64,000 bases of DNA from Rotaria sordida (GCA_905250125.1 CAJNOL010000584.1:1-64000), one strand, 5' to 3'. Positions 12,301-24,501 are shown, counted from the stretch's first letter. Made by a program: numbers and translations. Notes: generated from the sequence alone by a model not told the origin.

Positions 12301-14791
12301 GATAGTATTTGATTAAAGAAATGTTTGATCAACAAACTGAAAAAATGAATTAATTATATCAGTGTGTAGCTAAAGCTATTTTTTACCATATGTAAACAGT
12401 TTCATGTGACAATAAAGTTTATATCGTATGAGATATTATTTAAGAATGTTTTATATGTTTTTTTTTTTTAATGTGAAATAAGTTTCTCTTTCTAAAAAAA
12501 GAAACCAAGATCATACGCGATTAGAATTATTCCTTTTACTTGATTCTTTTTTGCTGAAATGATTATTATCATTCATCTGTCTATATAAAATCTAAAATAT
12601 GAAGAAAATGAGTCGCATATGTGTCTAAATAACTATTGTTTTCCTTCGGCATCAAACTCTATGGTTTTTAATAGAAAATAAAAATGTAATACGATTTGAT
12701 TTTTTAGGTATAGTCGTCGTATTTAATTTTATTACTTAAATATACATCAGTATATCACCTATAAATTTTTATTTTATTTTCATTTGAATTAGTTGACTGA
12801 TCATATTTATATTAGAACGTTAAGGTACAAGAAAAATTTCAAAACTAGACTTATCATGTAATTAGTGATATTGATCGAAAGACAATTAAGAATATGCTGA
12901 GAAATAAGAGTACTCAAACAGTTCACTATCTTATTATTATTCTTTCTTGATAATATAGCAATCTTGTATTCTTTCTCTTACCTGTTTGTTTTTTCATTCT
13001 CTTCTCTTACGGTCGAGTCGTGCTATTCTAGAGATCGTTGTATTTTATATGAGATGAACATAACTAGAATGATGAAATCGTGTTTAGTTAACATCTATAC
13101 AGAGAGTATCAGTAACATTACTCTTTCAGTTTCTCATTAGATATGAAAAATTAAGTTGAAGTTACCATACTGATGAAATAATTCATCTAAAAGTTTATTA
13201 CAAAGAGTATTCCGATTTGAACTATATCCACTGACAGTCTGTCAGAGGATTTTCATTCTAAATCATGATTTGTAGAATTACCCATGTTATTTTTTTCACA
13301 TCTCACATATAATATTTGTAATCATTCTTAGTAATGATGTTAACATGACTGTTACAAATCAGACAGAAGCTTCTGCAACACTTGCTCTTGTGATATAGAA
13401 GAGATTGACAGTGACAGTGAAGGTGAAAGGTAGTGTCAGAGTGGAGATTAAGGTCTCTTCCTTCCCCCTTAAAAATCGATTTTGCGTCAGGTACATTCAA
13501 ATTATCTGCCGTTTGAAAAATATGTTAGAACTGTAGTGAAGAAGCCGTGATAAAATTTTCAGCTCTATAGCATGATGTTTGTTAGGGATATTCATCAAAC
13601 AAGAATCAAAGTATATCTCATTTGACAAACCAAATTTCTCCGTCCAGGTTCATTCTATATATTTAGTTTCTTTTTTGTTTAAAACAGCATGTCAAGATAC
13701 AGTGCAGTACAGAGTCCTTTTGTTTTGTAAATTCTTACTTTTTAAGCAGAGAAAAAGTATGACAAGTTCAATGATTCAAAAAAATTCTCTAACAATATGT
13801 ATCTATGTATATAAGTGTTTGTGTATATAATAAAGACAAATCTTCATTAAAAAATAAAAATTCTGTACTACATTGCACATTGACATCCTTTCTTTCGAAC
13901 AAAAAAAAAATTAAATATATAGAATGAGGGTTTACAGAGAATTCTGGGTTGTGCGATCAAAAAAGTATAAACAGAGAAAAAATGAAAAACTTTCCCCACT
14001 TTTTTTTGTAAAAGTAGCTTGTTATTCAAGCAAGTGACGACAGAAATCATCCAAATTTTTGGCAAAGAAAAAGAGTATTGAATGAAAAAATCATGTCATT
14101 TATGAAAAATTATGCCTCAGGCTATCTTCTCATGCATTTATCTTAATTTTCATTTTTTTCTGACGAAAATTAACTTTTTTTGAGAGTGAGAAAGAACGTC
14201 CTAATATGAGGATGAGAGCGAGCTCTATATCTAATATCACTACTTTTCTTATTAGTTTTGATTGCTCATAGTTCTAAACAAGAGCCGTAGGAAAGAAAAT
14301 GTCGTGAGAGCAAGTGTCTTGGGGTCAACTGTCGTTCATTCGGTAATTATATGTATTCAATGATTTTATACCTTCATCTATTTCTTTACTCATACATTTT
14401 AACACATCAATATTATAGTAGAGAGTAGAGAACGATACGGATATCGTCGAAGTGAATGCTGTATTAGAATTCAAACAGATATTTAAAAAAAAGCAGATGA
14501 AGACAAATGAAGTGTGATGATCAGTTATCATTGTATTATGAATACAAAAATATGAAAAGAAAATAAAGTGTATATTGTTTTGATGAATAACTATATTTGA
14601 ACTTGGATAAATTTAGTTTATATTTTGTGTTCAATATATCAATTGAATTGAATAAATGTCAAGAAATTACAACTATAAACTTCATTGTTGTTGGCATCCA
14701 TTCATTCATATATTATTTGTAAATATTTATTAATTCAATTCAGTTTCTTTTTCAGATATAACTTTCCAAGCGGTCAATAAAGAAGAAAACG
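9306..14791. other. long gene-poor AT-rich region
   Basis: About 5.5 kb without a gene I can support. Minus-strand frame 9391-9579 (starting MKMAQFINRREAATTRSVAT) has somewhat higher GC and non-biased composition and might be a small exon, but nothing else supports it. There is a GTGA run at about 10024-10039, an (AAAAT)n run at 10441-10460 and a GT/CA hairpin at 11744-11800. The last few hundred bases presumably include the promoter and 5' leader of the acyl-CoA reductase gene; a TTTCAG acceptor-like site near 14755 may end a leader intron. Confidence 0.4.
11744..11800. repeat. GT/CA hairpin bounded by ATACATGGATG / CATCCATGTAT
   Basis: ATACATGGATG at 11744 is perfectly inverted at 11790-11800, and the interior holds a CA-rich run (CTCACACTCACACCCATCAC). 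One of the dispersed GT/CA hairpins. Confidence 0.6.
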
Positions 14792-17778
14792 ATGGCAAGC
14801 AGTAACAATAATACTAGTGCAATAAGTCGATTTTTTAATGGAAAATCGGTGTTTATTACCGGTGCAACTGGTTTTATCGGGAAACAAATCATCGAAAAAT
14901 TATTACGATCATGTCCAGGTTAATTAGTAATATATTGTCTATTGACTTTAGATGTCTTGTACTTCGATAATGTTTTCTAACTAAGATAATTGATTGCGTA
15001 TTCTTCTCCATAAGAGATTTTTTTTTCAATGAAAAAGATTTAGATAATAACAATTGAATTTTAGGTATTGACAATATTTATATTCTCATACGATCAAAAC
15101 GTGGTGCTCACGTTCATGAACGAGTTCAACAATTGTGTTCACTTGCTGTAAGTAATATTTAAAAATAATTTACAAGTTAATCGTATTTTGTTAAGCTATT
15201 CGACAAAGTTCGTTTGTTAACACCTAATTTCAAATCAAAAATAATTCCAATTATCGGTGATTTAACAAAGGCTAATCTTGATCTGACTAATGAAGATGAA
15301 CAAACATTGATCGAACATTGTCACATTATTATCAATTCAGGTGCATCAATTCGATTTCATGAGCCATTAAAGTAAATGCCTCAGAAAAAAAAAGTTAAAT
15401 AGAAGAAATAAAATATTTCTTTATTTTAGACAATCAATTAAGGCAAATGTTTACTCAGTTCAAAATATAATTAATTTATGCAAAAAAATGAAACAACTAC
15501 AGGTTAGCAAATTGCTTACTTCTTATGATATTATAATAAAAAAAACAAACAACTTTATTATTTTGAATTTGAAAAAGATTTCATTTTTGATTTCAGTCAT
15601 TTGTGCATATATCAACTGCCTATATTCATTGTTATCGTACAGATATGACTGAAGTTATTTATCCTATGAACGATAATCCAAATACATTATTGGAATCACT
15701 AGAATACTTTGATGATCAAATGTTTAATCATCTATCGGAAAGATTAGCAAAACAATATCCAAATAATTATGCATATACTAAATCCTTAGCAGAATATCTC
15801 TTACTAAAGCAAGGAAATAATTTACCTATTGGTAAAAATATTCAATCTATCATATTTCAATTATTTACTTTTTTTGTTTTTTATTTTAGCAATAGTTCGA
15901 CCATCAATTGTTGGCGCAGCATGGAAAGAACCAATACCAGTAAGTTTAGCGTATTAATAATGTAATTGTAGGAATGCCTGACTTTTTATATTGTTGCTAG
16001 GGATGGATCGATTCTTATACTGGTGTTACAAGCATCATAGCTGCAGTGAGTTTACTTTTTTTTTAAATCTATATTTCGTAGGAGTATTTTTATCATATAG
16101 ATTGGAAAACGTTTGATTCGAGTAGCGTTCACTAGCCCGACAGTTGATCTTCCAATAATACCAGTCGATGTTGTAGCCAATATGACCGTGGCTGTTGCAT
16201 GGATTACAGCCACTAACAATAATTTGTATGTTAAATAAGTAACTGAGAAATTATTCTTTTTCTTCATTCTTTTTAGATTATCAACACCAACTGTTTATAA
16301 TTGTTGTACGGGAAAAAATATCAAAACATATTTAACCGTTGAAGATTTCTGTAAGTATATTTATATGATATTAATAATTAATGCAAACATAGATTGTATA
16401 TTCAGTTCGAATACTAGCAACAGAAACAACGGCGATTGGATTCGAGAACTATAGCATTATTGGGCCATCTGTTACAACTATTACGAATAAGTATATTTCA
16501 TTTTTTTTTACGTATACTTATCCTTTCGATAGAGTCAGATATATTGAAAAAATTCTTCGTGGTCTCTATTCAAAACATGTGAGAAAGTTTTTTTCTTAAC
16601 TATTCAGTTCATATTTGAATGCCATACTTTGATCTCATTTTTATTTTTCGGCTAGAACACTTTATATTATTTAATCGCATCTATTAAATCATAGAACTAC
16701 AGTGATCGAAAAAATTCAAACGTTAAAGAAAAAGACAATAGACAACTGTTTTTTTTTCCTCTGTATATGACACAGAGATATACGATCATAATATTGATTC
16801 ATCTAAACCGGTGTATCTATTCGTATACGATGGTTTACGAGTACACTTGTTTTATCTAAGCGATTGAAAAAAATTAGTATAAAAATAGTCTCATACACCA
16901 GGTTTTTAATGAGGTGAAATAATGTTTGAATGAATTTTGAGCTTTCTAGTGGATATTTGCTCAAGAATTTGTTTGAAAATAGTCACATGTTTTACTTAGA
17001 ATTTTGTTGAGATTAATAATTAATTTAGGCCATATTATTGTTTCCGATATTACACTGATGAAGTTGTACCTGCATATATGATGGATATTATTGCTTACTT
17101 GACATTCAAAAAGCCAAAGTAATCAATTAATTGAAACTAGAAATTTTGATATATATTCACAATGAGTGGATCTTTTAGAATGGTGAAATTGCAAGAAAAA
17201 ATCTCTTATTTAAAGCTTTCTCTGGAATATTTTGCTCAGAATCAATGGATTTTTGCAAATCAAAATAGTCAATTATTACAAAGTCAAATGAATGACTTTG
17301 ATAGACAAGTAAATTATGAATATCACTGTCATAGAATTCATTAATGTGATTAATTTATTTCAGGAATTTAGTTTCAATTTAACTGAATTAAATTGGCCAT
17401 CTTATATTCGAAATTATTGCATTGGAATAAAAAAATATTTATTGAAGGAAGATTTACAACAATCATCTATTAAAAAATCATCTAAATATTCATTTATTAA
17501 AGCAAAGTATGTATCATATTTAATTACCTGTCATTGTTCAAATCAATTCATTTTGTAGAAAAATTCGTCATCTTCTATCAATATTGTTCTTTTTTGCTGT
17601 AACATGGCTCATGCGACAAACATTTCTAAGAAGATTACGGTAAAAATTAGAATTTGCTTACTTTTTATCTTTCGATTAATAAAATATTATATTTAGGATA
17701 ATATGGAGAACATTAAATCTGATTATTCGTAGTTATTTACAGCAAGATAAAAAGAAGATTATTTGTTCTCTTAATTAA
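14792..17778 (+). CDS. fatty acyl-CoA reductase (FAR), 16 exons
   Basis: Alcohol-forming NADPH-dependent reductase that makes primary fatty alcohols for ether lipids or wax esters, normally on peroxisome or ER membranes. Exons by GT-AG and frame: 14792-14918, 15065-15147, 15196-15371, 15430-15502, 15597-15831, 15890-15939, 16001-16045, 16101-16225, 16277-16350, 16406-16490, 16533-16586, 17029-17118, 17179-17308, 17364-17506, 17559-17639, 17697-17778; about 550 residues against ~515 for animal FAR1. Exon 1 holds the Rossmann motif [19 protein letters not shown]; exon 5 holds YAYTKSLAE, the YxxxK active site; exons 12-14 match the FAR C-terminal domain ([36 protein letters not shown]); exon 15 has a hydrophobic segment ([14 protein letters not shown]), a likely membrane anchor. 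The exon 11 donor is uncertain: ending at 16578 breaks frame with exon 12, ending at 16586 keeps it but uses a weak GTTTTT donor. Poly(A) signal AATAAA at 17836. Confidence 0.9.
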
Positions 17779-17841
17779 AGTTTTATTTTGAATAGAGAAA
17801 CTTTTTTTTTTTTTGTGCTTGATTTTTTCACATCTAATAAA

Positions 17842-18717
17842 TATATATCAAGCTTCATGTGTTAGGTATGGTAGATGTTATACAAAATGCTCAATATTGC
17901 CTATGAATATAAACTAGAAATTTTTGATATTTTCAAATAGATTTTAGAAGATATGAAAATCATCAAACAAAATCATTATCCTTTTGTAGCTACAATTTTT
18001 GTTTTATCAAAATTTTCATTTGAACAAAAATGTACAATATTGCTAGACATTTGTATTATGAAAGCATGTCAAAACGTCTACTAGAAAATGGATGAACCAG
18101 AGCTGTCCATCGTGACGGCCTTGGCGGTGATGGCTTGTCACATTTTTTTTCTGTTGGAGGACATGGAAAAATTGTATGAATTTTTGTAACACATATGTAA
18201 CATTCGGAGATTCGATGAATTTTATGAATCGGTAATAACAGTTCTTGTTCAATCCTAAACCGAGTAGTTTTAGAAAAGTTTCGTCGTTGAATTTAGACTA
18301 AATCTAAAACAGATATAGTTATACTAAAAATTAAAAATAAAATATTATTAGTCAAACAGAATAATAATTAAGGAAACAATCGTAGATGATATTTAAAATT
18401 TATCATCAATATCAAGGTTCAAAATTATTGTAAATCAAAGTTTTTGTTTAAAGAAAAAATTTAAAAAACACAACAAAATTCAACTATTAGATGAATTAAA
18501 ATAGAACTAGAATAATTTTTTTCATTAAAAGAAGTGAATATAAATCATATGTTTCAATTATATCAAATGAATCTCGTTTCGAGTCTTCATCAAGCAATAC
18601 TGACTTTATTACTTATCTATAATGATTTGAATTTGTTTTAATATTCAAGTAAATAGTTTATGTTAAACATCAACTATCGAAAGATCATCAATGATATTTT
18701 TTCTTGACATAGAAGCC
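17842..18717. other. AT-rich intergenic, nothing seen
   Basis: No frame with family features and no clear repeat. The 69-codon minus-strand frame at 18043-18252 is not supported by anything else. Confidence 0.4.
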
Positions 18718-19444
18718 TGAAATTTTTATTATCTATATCTAACTAAAATATTTAAGTTTCAAAAGTTTCCACTTTCTAGTTAAAACTAGTGCTAAAATGC
18801 ATGAATTTTCGTACTTGATTTTTGTAAGTTTTTCAAAACTCATCATTTATATCTAGAATCCTTCAGATTTAATTGCAAATTTTATTTTAAATATCAATCA
18901 ATTATGAAAACAGAAACGATTTTTTAAAGTTTTGTATTGAATTTAGAATATCAAAAAAAAAAATCCGAGACTTTGGTTGCATGGTTGGTAGTACAATTAT
19001 TTTATAAACAGGCAGAACCAGCAGAAAATAACGCTCTATTTTGATGATGTATGAAGAGAATTGAAAATGCGTAACGTGTCCTGAAAGAAAACGTCCGTAA
19101 AACGTTTTTTACATACTACAATAGTTAACAAAAGAAATTACAAAATAATCTATGAAATTTTCTAAAAAACAAAAGGTGAAAAAATGATGAAAGAAATATC
19201 ATATCGATTACATCTGATCATAGAAAGTAACGGAGAACATGTTCATACACATTGAGTTTTATTATAACTTACTTTTTCTGAAAAATATTGTCTTATAAAG
19301 TTGCTTTGCATCAGGCTTTTATAAATATCACAAAAATCAAGTACGTAAATTCATGTATTTCAGCACTAATAGTTTTAGCTATAGAGAGCTGAAACTTTGG
19401 AAATCTAAAGATCTTGTTTAGATACATATGTAATAAAAATTTCA
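18718..19444. mobile_element. fold-back / MITE-like element, ~115-bp inverted arms
   Basis: Left arm 18718-18835 begins TGAAATTTTTATTA and contains CACTAGTTTTAACT-like and CGTACTTGATTTTTGT segments; the right arm 19330-19444 carries the same order on the opposite strand (CACAAAAATCAAGTACGTAA to AATAAAAATTTCA). Arm identity by eye is about 75-80 percent with small indels. The ~490-bp interior has no coding capacity. Age: old, judging by arm divergence. Confidence 0.75.
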
Positions 19445-20809
19445 ACTTTCCCACATAAAGAAAGTGTACGAAAAATATTATTGATAATTTAGCGTCAGTT
19501 ATTATGGGATAATATTTATATATATGAATTATACATGATTTGCTGTTGTTAATTCTCTTATAATGAACGATGATTGCTTATTAAAAGTTTTTCTATCTCA
19601 ATATTCACCTTGCTACATCAATTCTCTCATTAGTTTTTATCTGATATCATGATCAACTAATATATATTCATACTGTTTGTTACCAAGTGTCTGGATTTGT
19701 ATATCGAAAAATAGCGATACTCAGTACTAATATTTGATAGATATCATCGTAAAATACATTCGAATTCATTATTACGTACATAAAAAGGAAATATTTATAT
19801 ATTAGAATAGTGATTCCTCTTTGAGTCAAAACTTTTGATAATAAATAGTCAATAAAAAAAAACAATCAAATGATCATGAAGTGAATTACTTTGAATGTCG
19901 ATTAAACTTGTTTAGAATAAACTTTTCTAAAAAGCTTGGTCTATGGTCTTTACAATCATTCTTTCTTTCAATAGATACCGAATTGCAATATCTATTAACT
20001 AGAAACAGACAATAATGCACTAAGTATGTTTAACGACAATAGTAACTATATTCGATAATGGTTATTTCTCTTTTTCATAATATTGTAATTTTCATTATCT
20101 CTCCATTTGCTAAGATAAATATCATAATTTGTATCATTGTTGAAATTTTTGAAAATTATGTCTCATATGACTTTGAAAAAAAAAGAATCAATAATTTCTG
20201 TATTCGAATAAGATGAATTTCAAAAACAAAACTAATTTCTTATCAAATGTGCATTATAAATGCATTTCTTTTCTGTTCTATTTTGGTTATTCATCAGAAA
20301 CTATCGTCCCCCTCATATAGTTGTCTTATCATCTCATTTATCATCTTCAAATTTATTTAAAACAAATATGTATAAAATGATTCAAGGCAAAATATAATTT
20401 GACAAAATAAAAATTAATGTCTATCGTATATCTAAATGTTAACAATTGACCTGATTGATTCCACGTTGTTTCTTTCTAGTCAAATGTAGACATTCAATAT
20501 CGATAAAAGATTAATTTGCATTAGTTTTGAACTATCAAATGTATTTTTTAATTGAAAACCGAGCATATAAGAAAAATTTTTAATTATTGTGCGATCCATT
20601 CTTTAATATTTTAAAGATCAAAGAGGACTTTTGATTTTTTATATGTTGGTTCTAGCTTTATTAATTAATTATTATTGACAATTAAAACATACGCTCTAAT
20701 TAAGCAACAAAAATTTCAATATAATATAAATATTTCAAAAATAGAATAAAAGTAACTATTAGTATGTTGAATATTAATGAAGAAAATAAAAAATAATGTT
20801 CCTCATATT
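19445..20809. other. AT-rich intergenic, 3' flank of the SQD1-like gene
   Basis: No gene or clear repeat. The sequence is strongly A+T biased with many short poly-A/poly-T runs. It separates the fold-back element from the end of the minus-strand sulfoquinovose synthase gene. Confidence 0.4.
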
Positions 20810-22012
20810 TTAGTGTGCATGTCCATTAGTGATATTTGGTGTTGTTTCTTCATCATCTGGTTTCCATTGGACCTGTGGTGGAATTAATTTTAAATTGACA
20901 CGGTCTGCATATTTTGTTGACAATTGAATAAGTGATGCAATTGTTTCATTTGATAATAATGTTGGTTGAAGACCCAATGAACAAAGATTTGTATTAATAC
21001 AATTATAATAATGAACTTCTTTTTCTGTTCGTGGATTTTTTATATGTGCTATTTTACATTTAAGATTAAATTGATTTTCGGATACTTGTTGAACAAGTTG
21101 AGCTAATTGTAAAACAGAAAACATTTCTGTAAATTGATTAAATACACGATATTCGCCAAGTTTAGCTGGGTTTTCACATGCAATTTCTATGCATTTAACT
21201 GTATCACGAATATCAATGAATGATCTTGTTTGACCACCTATGCCATAAACTGTCAATGGATGGCCAAGTGCAGCTTGAATACAAAAACGATTGAGAACAG
21301 TACCGAATATATGATCATAATCGAAACGATTAGCCAATATTGGAGATAAATCAACTTCAGCAGTACTGTAACCATAAACAATACCTTGATTTAAATCTGT
21401 TGCACGCAATTTCCATGTTCGGCATGTAAAATTAATTTGATCACTATCACTCACCTTTGTTAAATGATAAAATGATCCAGGTTGTTTTGGATATGGTAGT
21501 CGATCTGATCGTCCATTATATTCAATATTAATAAAACCTTCTTCGACATCAATATTTGGTGTACCATATTCACCCATGGTACCTAATTTAACAAGATGAG
21601 TATTTGGAGAATATTCATGTAATGCCCATAAAATATTCATATTTCCTACAGTATTATTAATATGAGTTCGAATAGCATGTTCATGATCAATCATTGAAAA
21701 AGGTGCTGATCGTTGTTGAGCAAAATGAACTAATGCATCAAATTTTGGTTCACAATTAATTATTTTACATATTTCAGAATAATTAGTAACATCAACATTA
21801 ACAAAATGAATTTTTTTTCCTGTTAAACGAAACCATTCTTGTATGCGTTCATCAATTGTACAAATTGGTACAAGTGAATTTAAATTATGTTCAAAATCCC
21901 ATTCTCGACGAATAAGATTATCGATTATGGTTACATCATGATTACGTGCAGATAAATGAAGAGCTGATGCCCAACCACAATAACCATCACCACCAGCTAT
22001 AAGAATTTTCAT
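20810..22012 (-). CDS. SQD1: UDP-sulfoquinovose synthase (SQD1/SqdB type)
   Basis: Enzyme of the extended short-chain dehydrogenase family that turns UDP-glucose plus sulfite into UDP-sulfoquinovose, head-group donor for the sulfolipid SQDG. A single 400-codon exon with ATG start. Visible: NAD-binding MKILIAGGDGYCGWASALHL (G7, G8, G10, G13), ribose-binding Asp31 in IIDNLIRR, HFAQQRSAPFSMIDHEHA, LGTMGEYGTPNIDVEEG with Thr145, and SFYHLTKVSDS with Tyr182 and Lys186. These are the catalytic residues known from Arabidopsis SQD1, with almost the same numbering. RATDLNQGIVYG, GGQTRSFIDIRDT and RVFNQFTEMFSV are further family blocks. The product starts directly at the Rossmann fold with no transit or signal peptide, so a cytosolic enzyme is expected. 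No introns, unlike the neighbouring animal genes. Animals normally lack this gene, so horizontal acquisition is likely. Head-to-head across a transposon nest lies a decayed SQD2-like gene. Confidence 0.93.
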   Translation of the reverse strand: MKILIAGGDGYCGWASALHLSARNHDVTIIDNLIRREWDFEHNLNSLVPICTIDERIQEWFRLTGKKIHFVNVDVTNYSEICKIINCEPKFDALVHFAQQRSAPFSMIDHEHAIRTHINNTVGNMNILWALHEYSPNTHLVKLGTMGEYGTPNIDVEEGFINIEYNGRSDRLPYPKQPGSFYHLTKVSDSDQINFTCRTWKLRATDLNQGIVYGYSTAEVDLSPILANRFDYDHIFGTVLNRFCIQAALGHPLTVYGIGGQTRSFIDIRDTVKCIEIACENPAKLGEYRVFNQFTEMFSVLQLAQLVQQVSENQFNLKCKIAHIKNPRTEKEVHYYNCINTNLCSLGLQPTLLSNETIASLIQLSTKYADRVNLKLIPPQVQWKPDDEETTPNITNGHAH

Positions 22013-22432
22013 CTATGCAAAGAAAATTTTATGTTAAATCTAATGCTAATATTATACTGTCGAAATCGATTGTTACAATATTCACAAATTGGTTGTGCAA
22101 TACTGTATATTAGGCGCATAAAAATTGTCATCATTTTATTTGCAATATGACTATGATAAATATTATTTAGAATGTGATCGTAAGTATGTAGATCGATATT
22201 TTCTCTTCTCCCACACCTACACCTTGCATTTACGAGAGAATTACCTGAAGTAATTTATTAATTTTAAGTTTCTATTTTGGGTATATAGAGAGACGATCTA
22301 AGTTAAAATAACGCCAAAAAAAAAGAATTTGACTCCATAAGTTTTCTTTACAACGTTACAGTAGTTCTACTAAATTTTTATTCAAAGACATAGTATTGAC
22401 AGAAAAAAATGAATAACGAACTTTATAACTTG

Positions 22433-22495
22433 AAATATTATCTGTAGGAAAAAAATGTAATTTGTTTTATTATTATTACAGATAATATTTCAAGT
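22433..22495. repeat. hairpin inside the left arm of the outer element
   Basis: CTTGAAATATTATCTGTA at 22431-22448 is perfectly inverted as TACAGATAATATTTCAAG ending at 22495, with a ~30-bp AT-rich loop. It lies inside the segment that interrupts the left arm of the outer element, so it is probably part of a separate small insertion. Confidence 0.6.
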
Positions 22496-22678
22496 CAACA
22501 ATTAGTTGCTTAATTTTTTTAGTAATATCAAGCCTTTTAGTAAAAAGGACCTAATCAAAAAAGCATGGAATTTTCTGCACTCTCGAAACATCATAAAATG
22601 GAAGTACCTTAAGAGTGTATAACTACCCTGATATCTGTTTGCTGAGATTTGATCCCTTTTCTGGATACAAAATATATA

Positions 22679-22895
22679 TAATGTTGAGTGTGTCGGTGCC
22701 CAGGTCAAAGGTCATCGAGCGGAGTTTATCATGCTCGAGAGAATTCTAGAACCTTCTAAGCTTCCTAGAATCTTTAATAGAGTATCAGAGGGCTATAGAA
22801 GATTCCATAACGTCTTGAAAGGTTCTAGAATTCTCTTGAGCGCGATAAACTCCGCTCGATAACCTTTGACCCGGGCACAGACACACTCAACATTA
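22679..22895. mobile_element. palindromic MITE, ends ATAATGTTGAGTGTGT
   Basis: A ~217-bp near-palindrome: ATAATGTTGAGTGTGT at the left and its complement at the right (to 22895), with GAGCGGAGTTTATC and GAGAATTCTAGAACCTT blocks inverted between the halves. Contains repeated TTCTAGAA/AGGTTCTAGA palindromic bits. Non-coding. It is immediately followed by the next element. Confidence 0.75.
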
Positions 22896-22901
22896 TATAT
22901 A

Positions 22902-23464
22902 CAGGGTGTCCCAAAAGTAAGGGAACAAAAAAAGAATTGAATATCTCCATTACGGTTTGAGCAAACAAGCTGATTTTTTTATCAATGATAGAGGTCTGTT
23001 CAAGCTTTATATCCATAAACACATGCCTAGAGGGACCCTTTGTTAAGTATCACCTAGTGATCTCAATAAAAAAAAATACTTTTTCACAGATAGAAAAAAA
23101 CAATATGCTTAACGCAGGGTCTCGCCAGGCATATCTTTATGAATATAAAGCTTGAACATTCCTCTATCATTGGTAAAAAAATCCGCTCGTTTGCTCGAGC
23201 CATAGTGGAGATATTCAATTTTTTTTTAGACAAAGTGACGTTTGCGCCACTCTGTATATTGTTTTTTCTCATCTATGAAGAAGTAAATTTTTTTTTGTTG
23301 AGATCACTAGGTGATAGTTAACAAAGGGTCTCTCTAGGTATGTCTTTATGGATATAAAGCTTGAACAGACCTCTATCATTGATAAAAAAATCAGCTCGTT
23401 TGCTCAAACCGTAATGGAGATATTCAATTTTTTTTTTCTGTTCCCTTACTTTTTGGACACCCTG
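22902..23464. mobile_element. mariner-like MITE (ends CAGGGTGTCC) with TA target duplication
   Basis: Begins CAGGGTGTCCCAAAAGTAAG and ends with the complement, flanked on both sides by TA (22900-22901 and 23465-23466), the target duplication of Tc1/mariner elements. Arms of ~160 bp are nearly identical, including GATATTCAATTCTTT-like, ATCAATGATAGAGGTCTGTT and GATCACTAGGTGATA blocks. The interior (about 23100-23260) holds a third, more diverged copy of the arm in the same direction as the right arm, ending in CACTCTGTATA. So one element probably inserted into a relative or an arm was duplicated. Non-coding. Confidence 0.85.
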
Positions 23465-23678
23465 TATTTTGTATCCAGAAAAGGATCAAATCTCAGCAAA
23501 CGGATATCAAGGTAATTATATACTCTTAAAGTACTTTCATTTTATGATATTTCTAGAGTGCAGAAAATTCCATGATACTTTTATCAGGTCCTTTGGCAAA
23601 ACTATCGTAGATTTCTAAAGAAAACTTATGGATCCAATTTTTTTTCGCATTATTCTAGTTTAGAGCTTCTCCGTATAT

Positions 23679-24501
23679 GTTCAAAGGCAGTGAATCATTT
23701 CTGATAGTTCTTAACAAAAGTTATCGATTGATGTGTAAAGTGGCTCAAGAAGATAGATTACGAGATAATCAAAACATGAGAAACAGAACTCAATGAAAAG
23801 TATCCATACGATCTCTATAGATGATGTCTAATCATAGAATTAAGATGCTTTAAAAAACAAATACAGTTTATATGAATCAGGTCAATTATATGTTCCTAAA
23901 AGATGCCCCTCTCATTAATTTTCTCGCTAATTAGTCCTTCGAAAAAAGGTCCTTTGATATATTATTTCATACACAAATGCTCTTGGCAAAAATATCATCG
24001 ACGACATTACCCATGAAAAAATTTCCTTCACGTTCACATGTCCTTGTAAGAAAAAAAAATATCAATATATTTTGATAATGATATTGATGAAATAATGTTT
24101 TCACCCTCGATGTTTTTCATTTACAACAAAATATAAAAAGTTTACATGAATTTGACATAAATGTTTTATGTGTTTTTTGACATTTTTCATGAGTTTTTTA
24201 AGTTTGTTATTGAAATTTAATGAATTTTGGTTTTGTTTTCCATCAAAATTTATTTCTTCAATTTTTTATAAGATTATTATAAGATACACAAACTCTAGGA
24301 AAATAATAGAGAATATAGAGGGCATTTTGATTAGATACATTTTTTACAAGAACACTGCTAAAATAATATCTACAGATGAGAATAATTTGTCAACGACACA
24401 TATCCAAAGGCATTTGTGAGAATACATTTTTTTTCAAGGATATTTATAACCAATACTAATTATATATGAAACGTACATGATAATAGAAAATGTCAGTGTA
24501 C
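23679..24501. other. AT-rich spacer before the GT4 pseudogene
   Basis: No supported gene. A plus-strand 83-codon frame at 24168-24419 is Phe/Ile/Ser-rich and looks like translation of AT-rich DNA. I looked here for the missing N-terminal part of the SQD2-like gene and did not find it. Confidence 0.35.

Larger units (their letters stand above)
22283..23678. mobile_element. outer inverted-repeat element hosting nested insertions
   Basis: The ends TATAGAGAGACGATCTAAGT (from 22283) and the inverted CTCCGTATA side (to about 23678) pair over long arms: CATAAGTTTTCTTTA, AGGACCT, GCATGGAATTTTCTGCACTC and TTTGATCC-TTTTCTGGATACAA blocks all appear inverted on the right (23467-23670). The left arm is interrupted at about 22373-22535 by a hairpin sequence, and the centre is filled by two further elements (22679-22895 and 22902-23464). 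No transposase. Arms are diverged, so this is the oldest layer. Confidence 0.75.
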
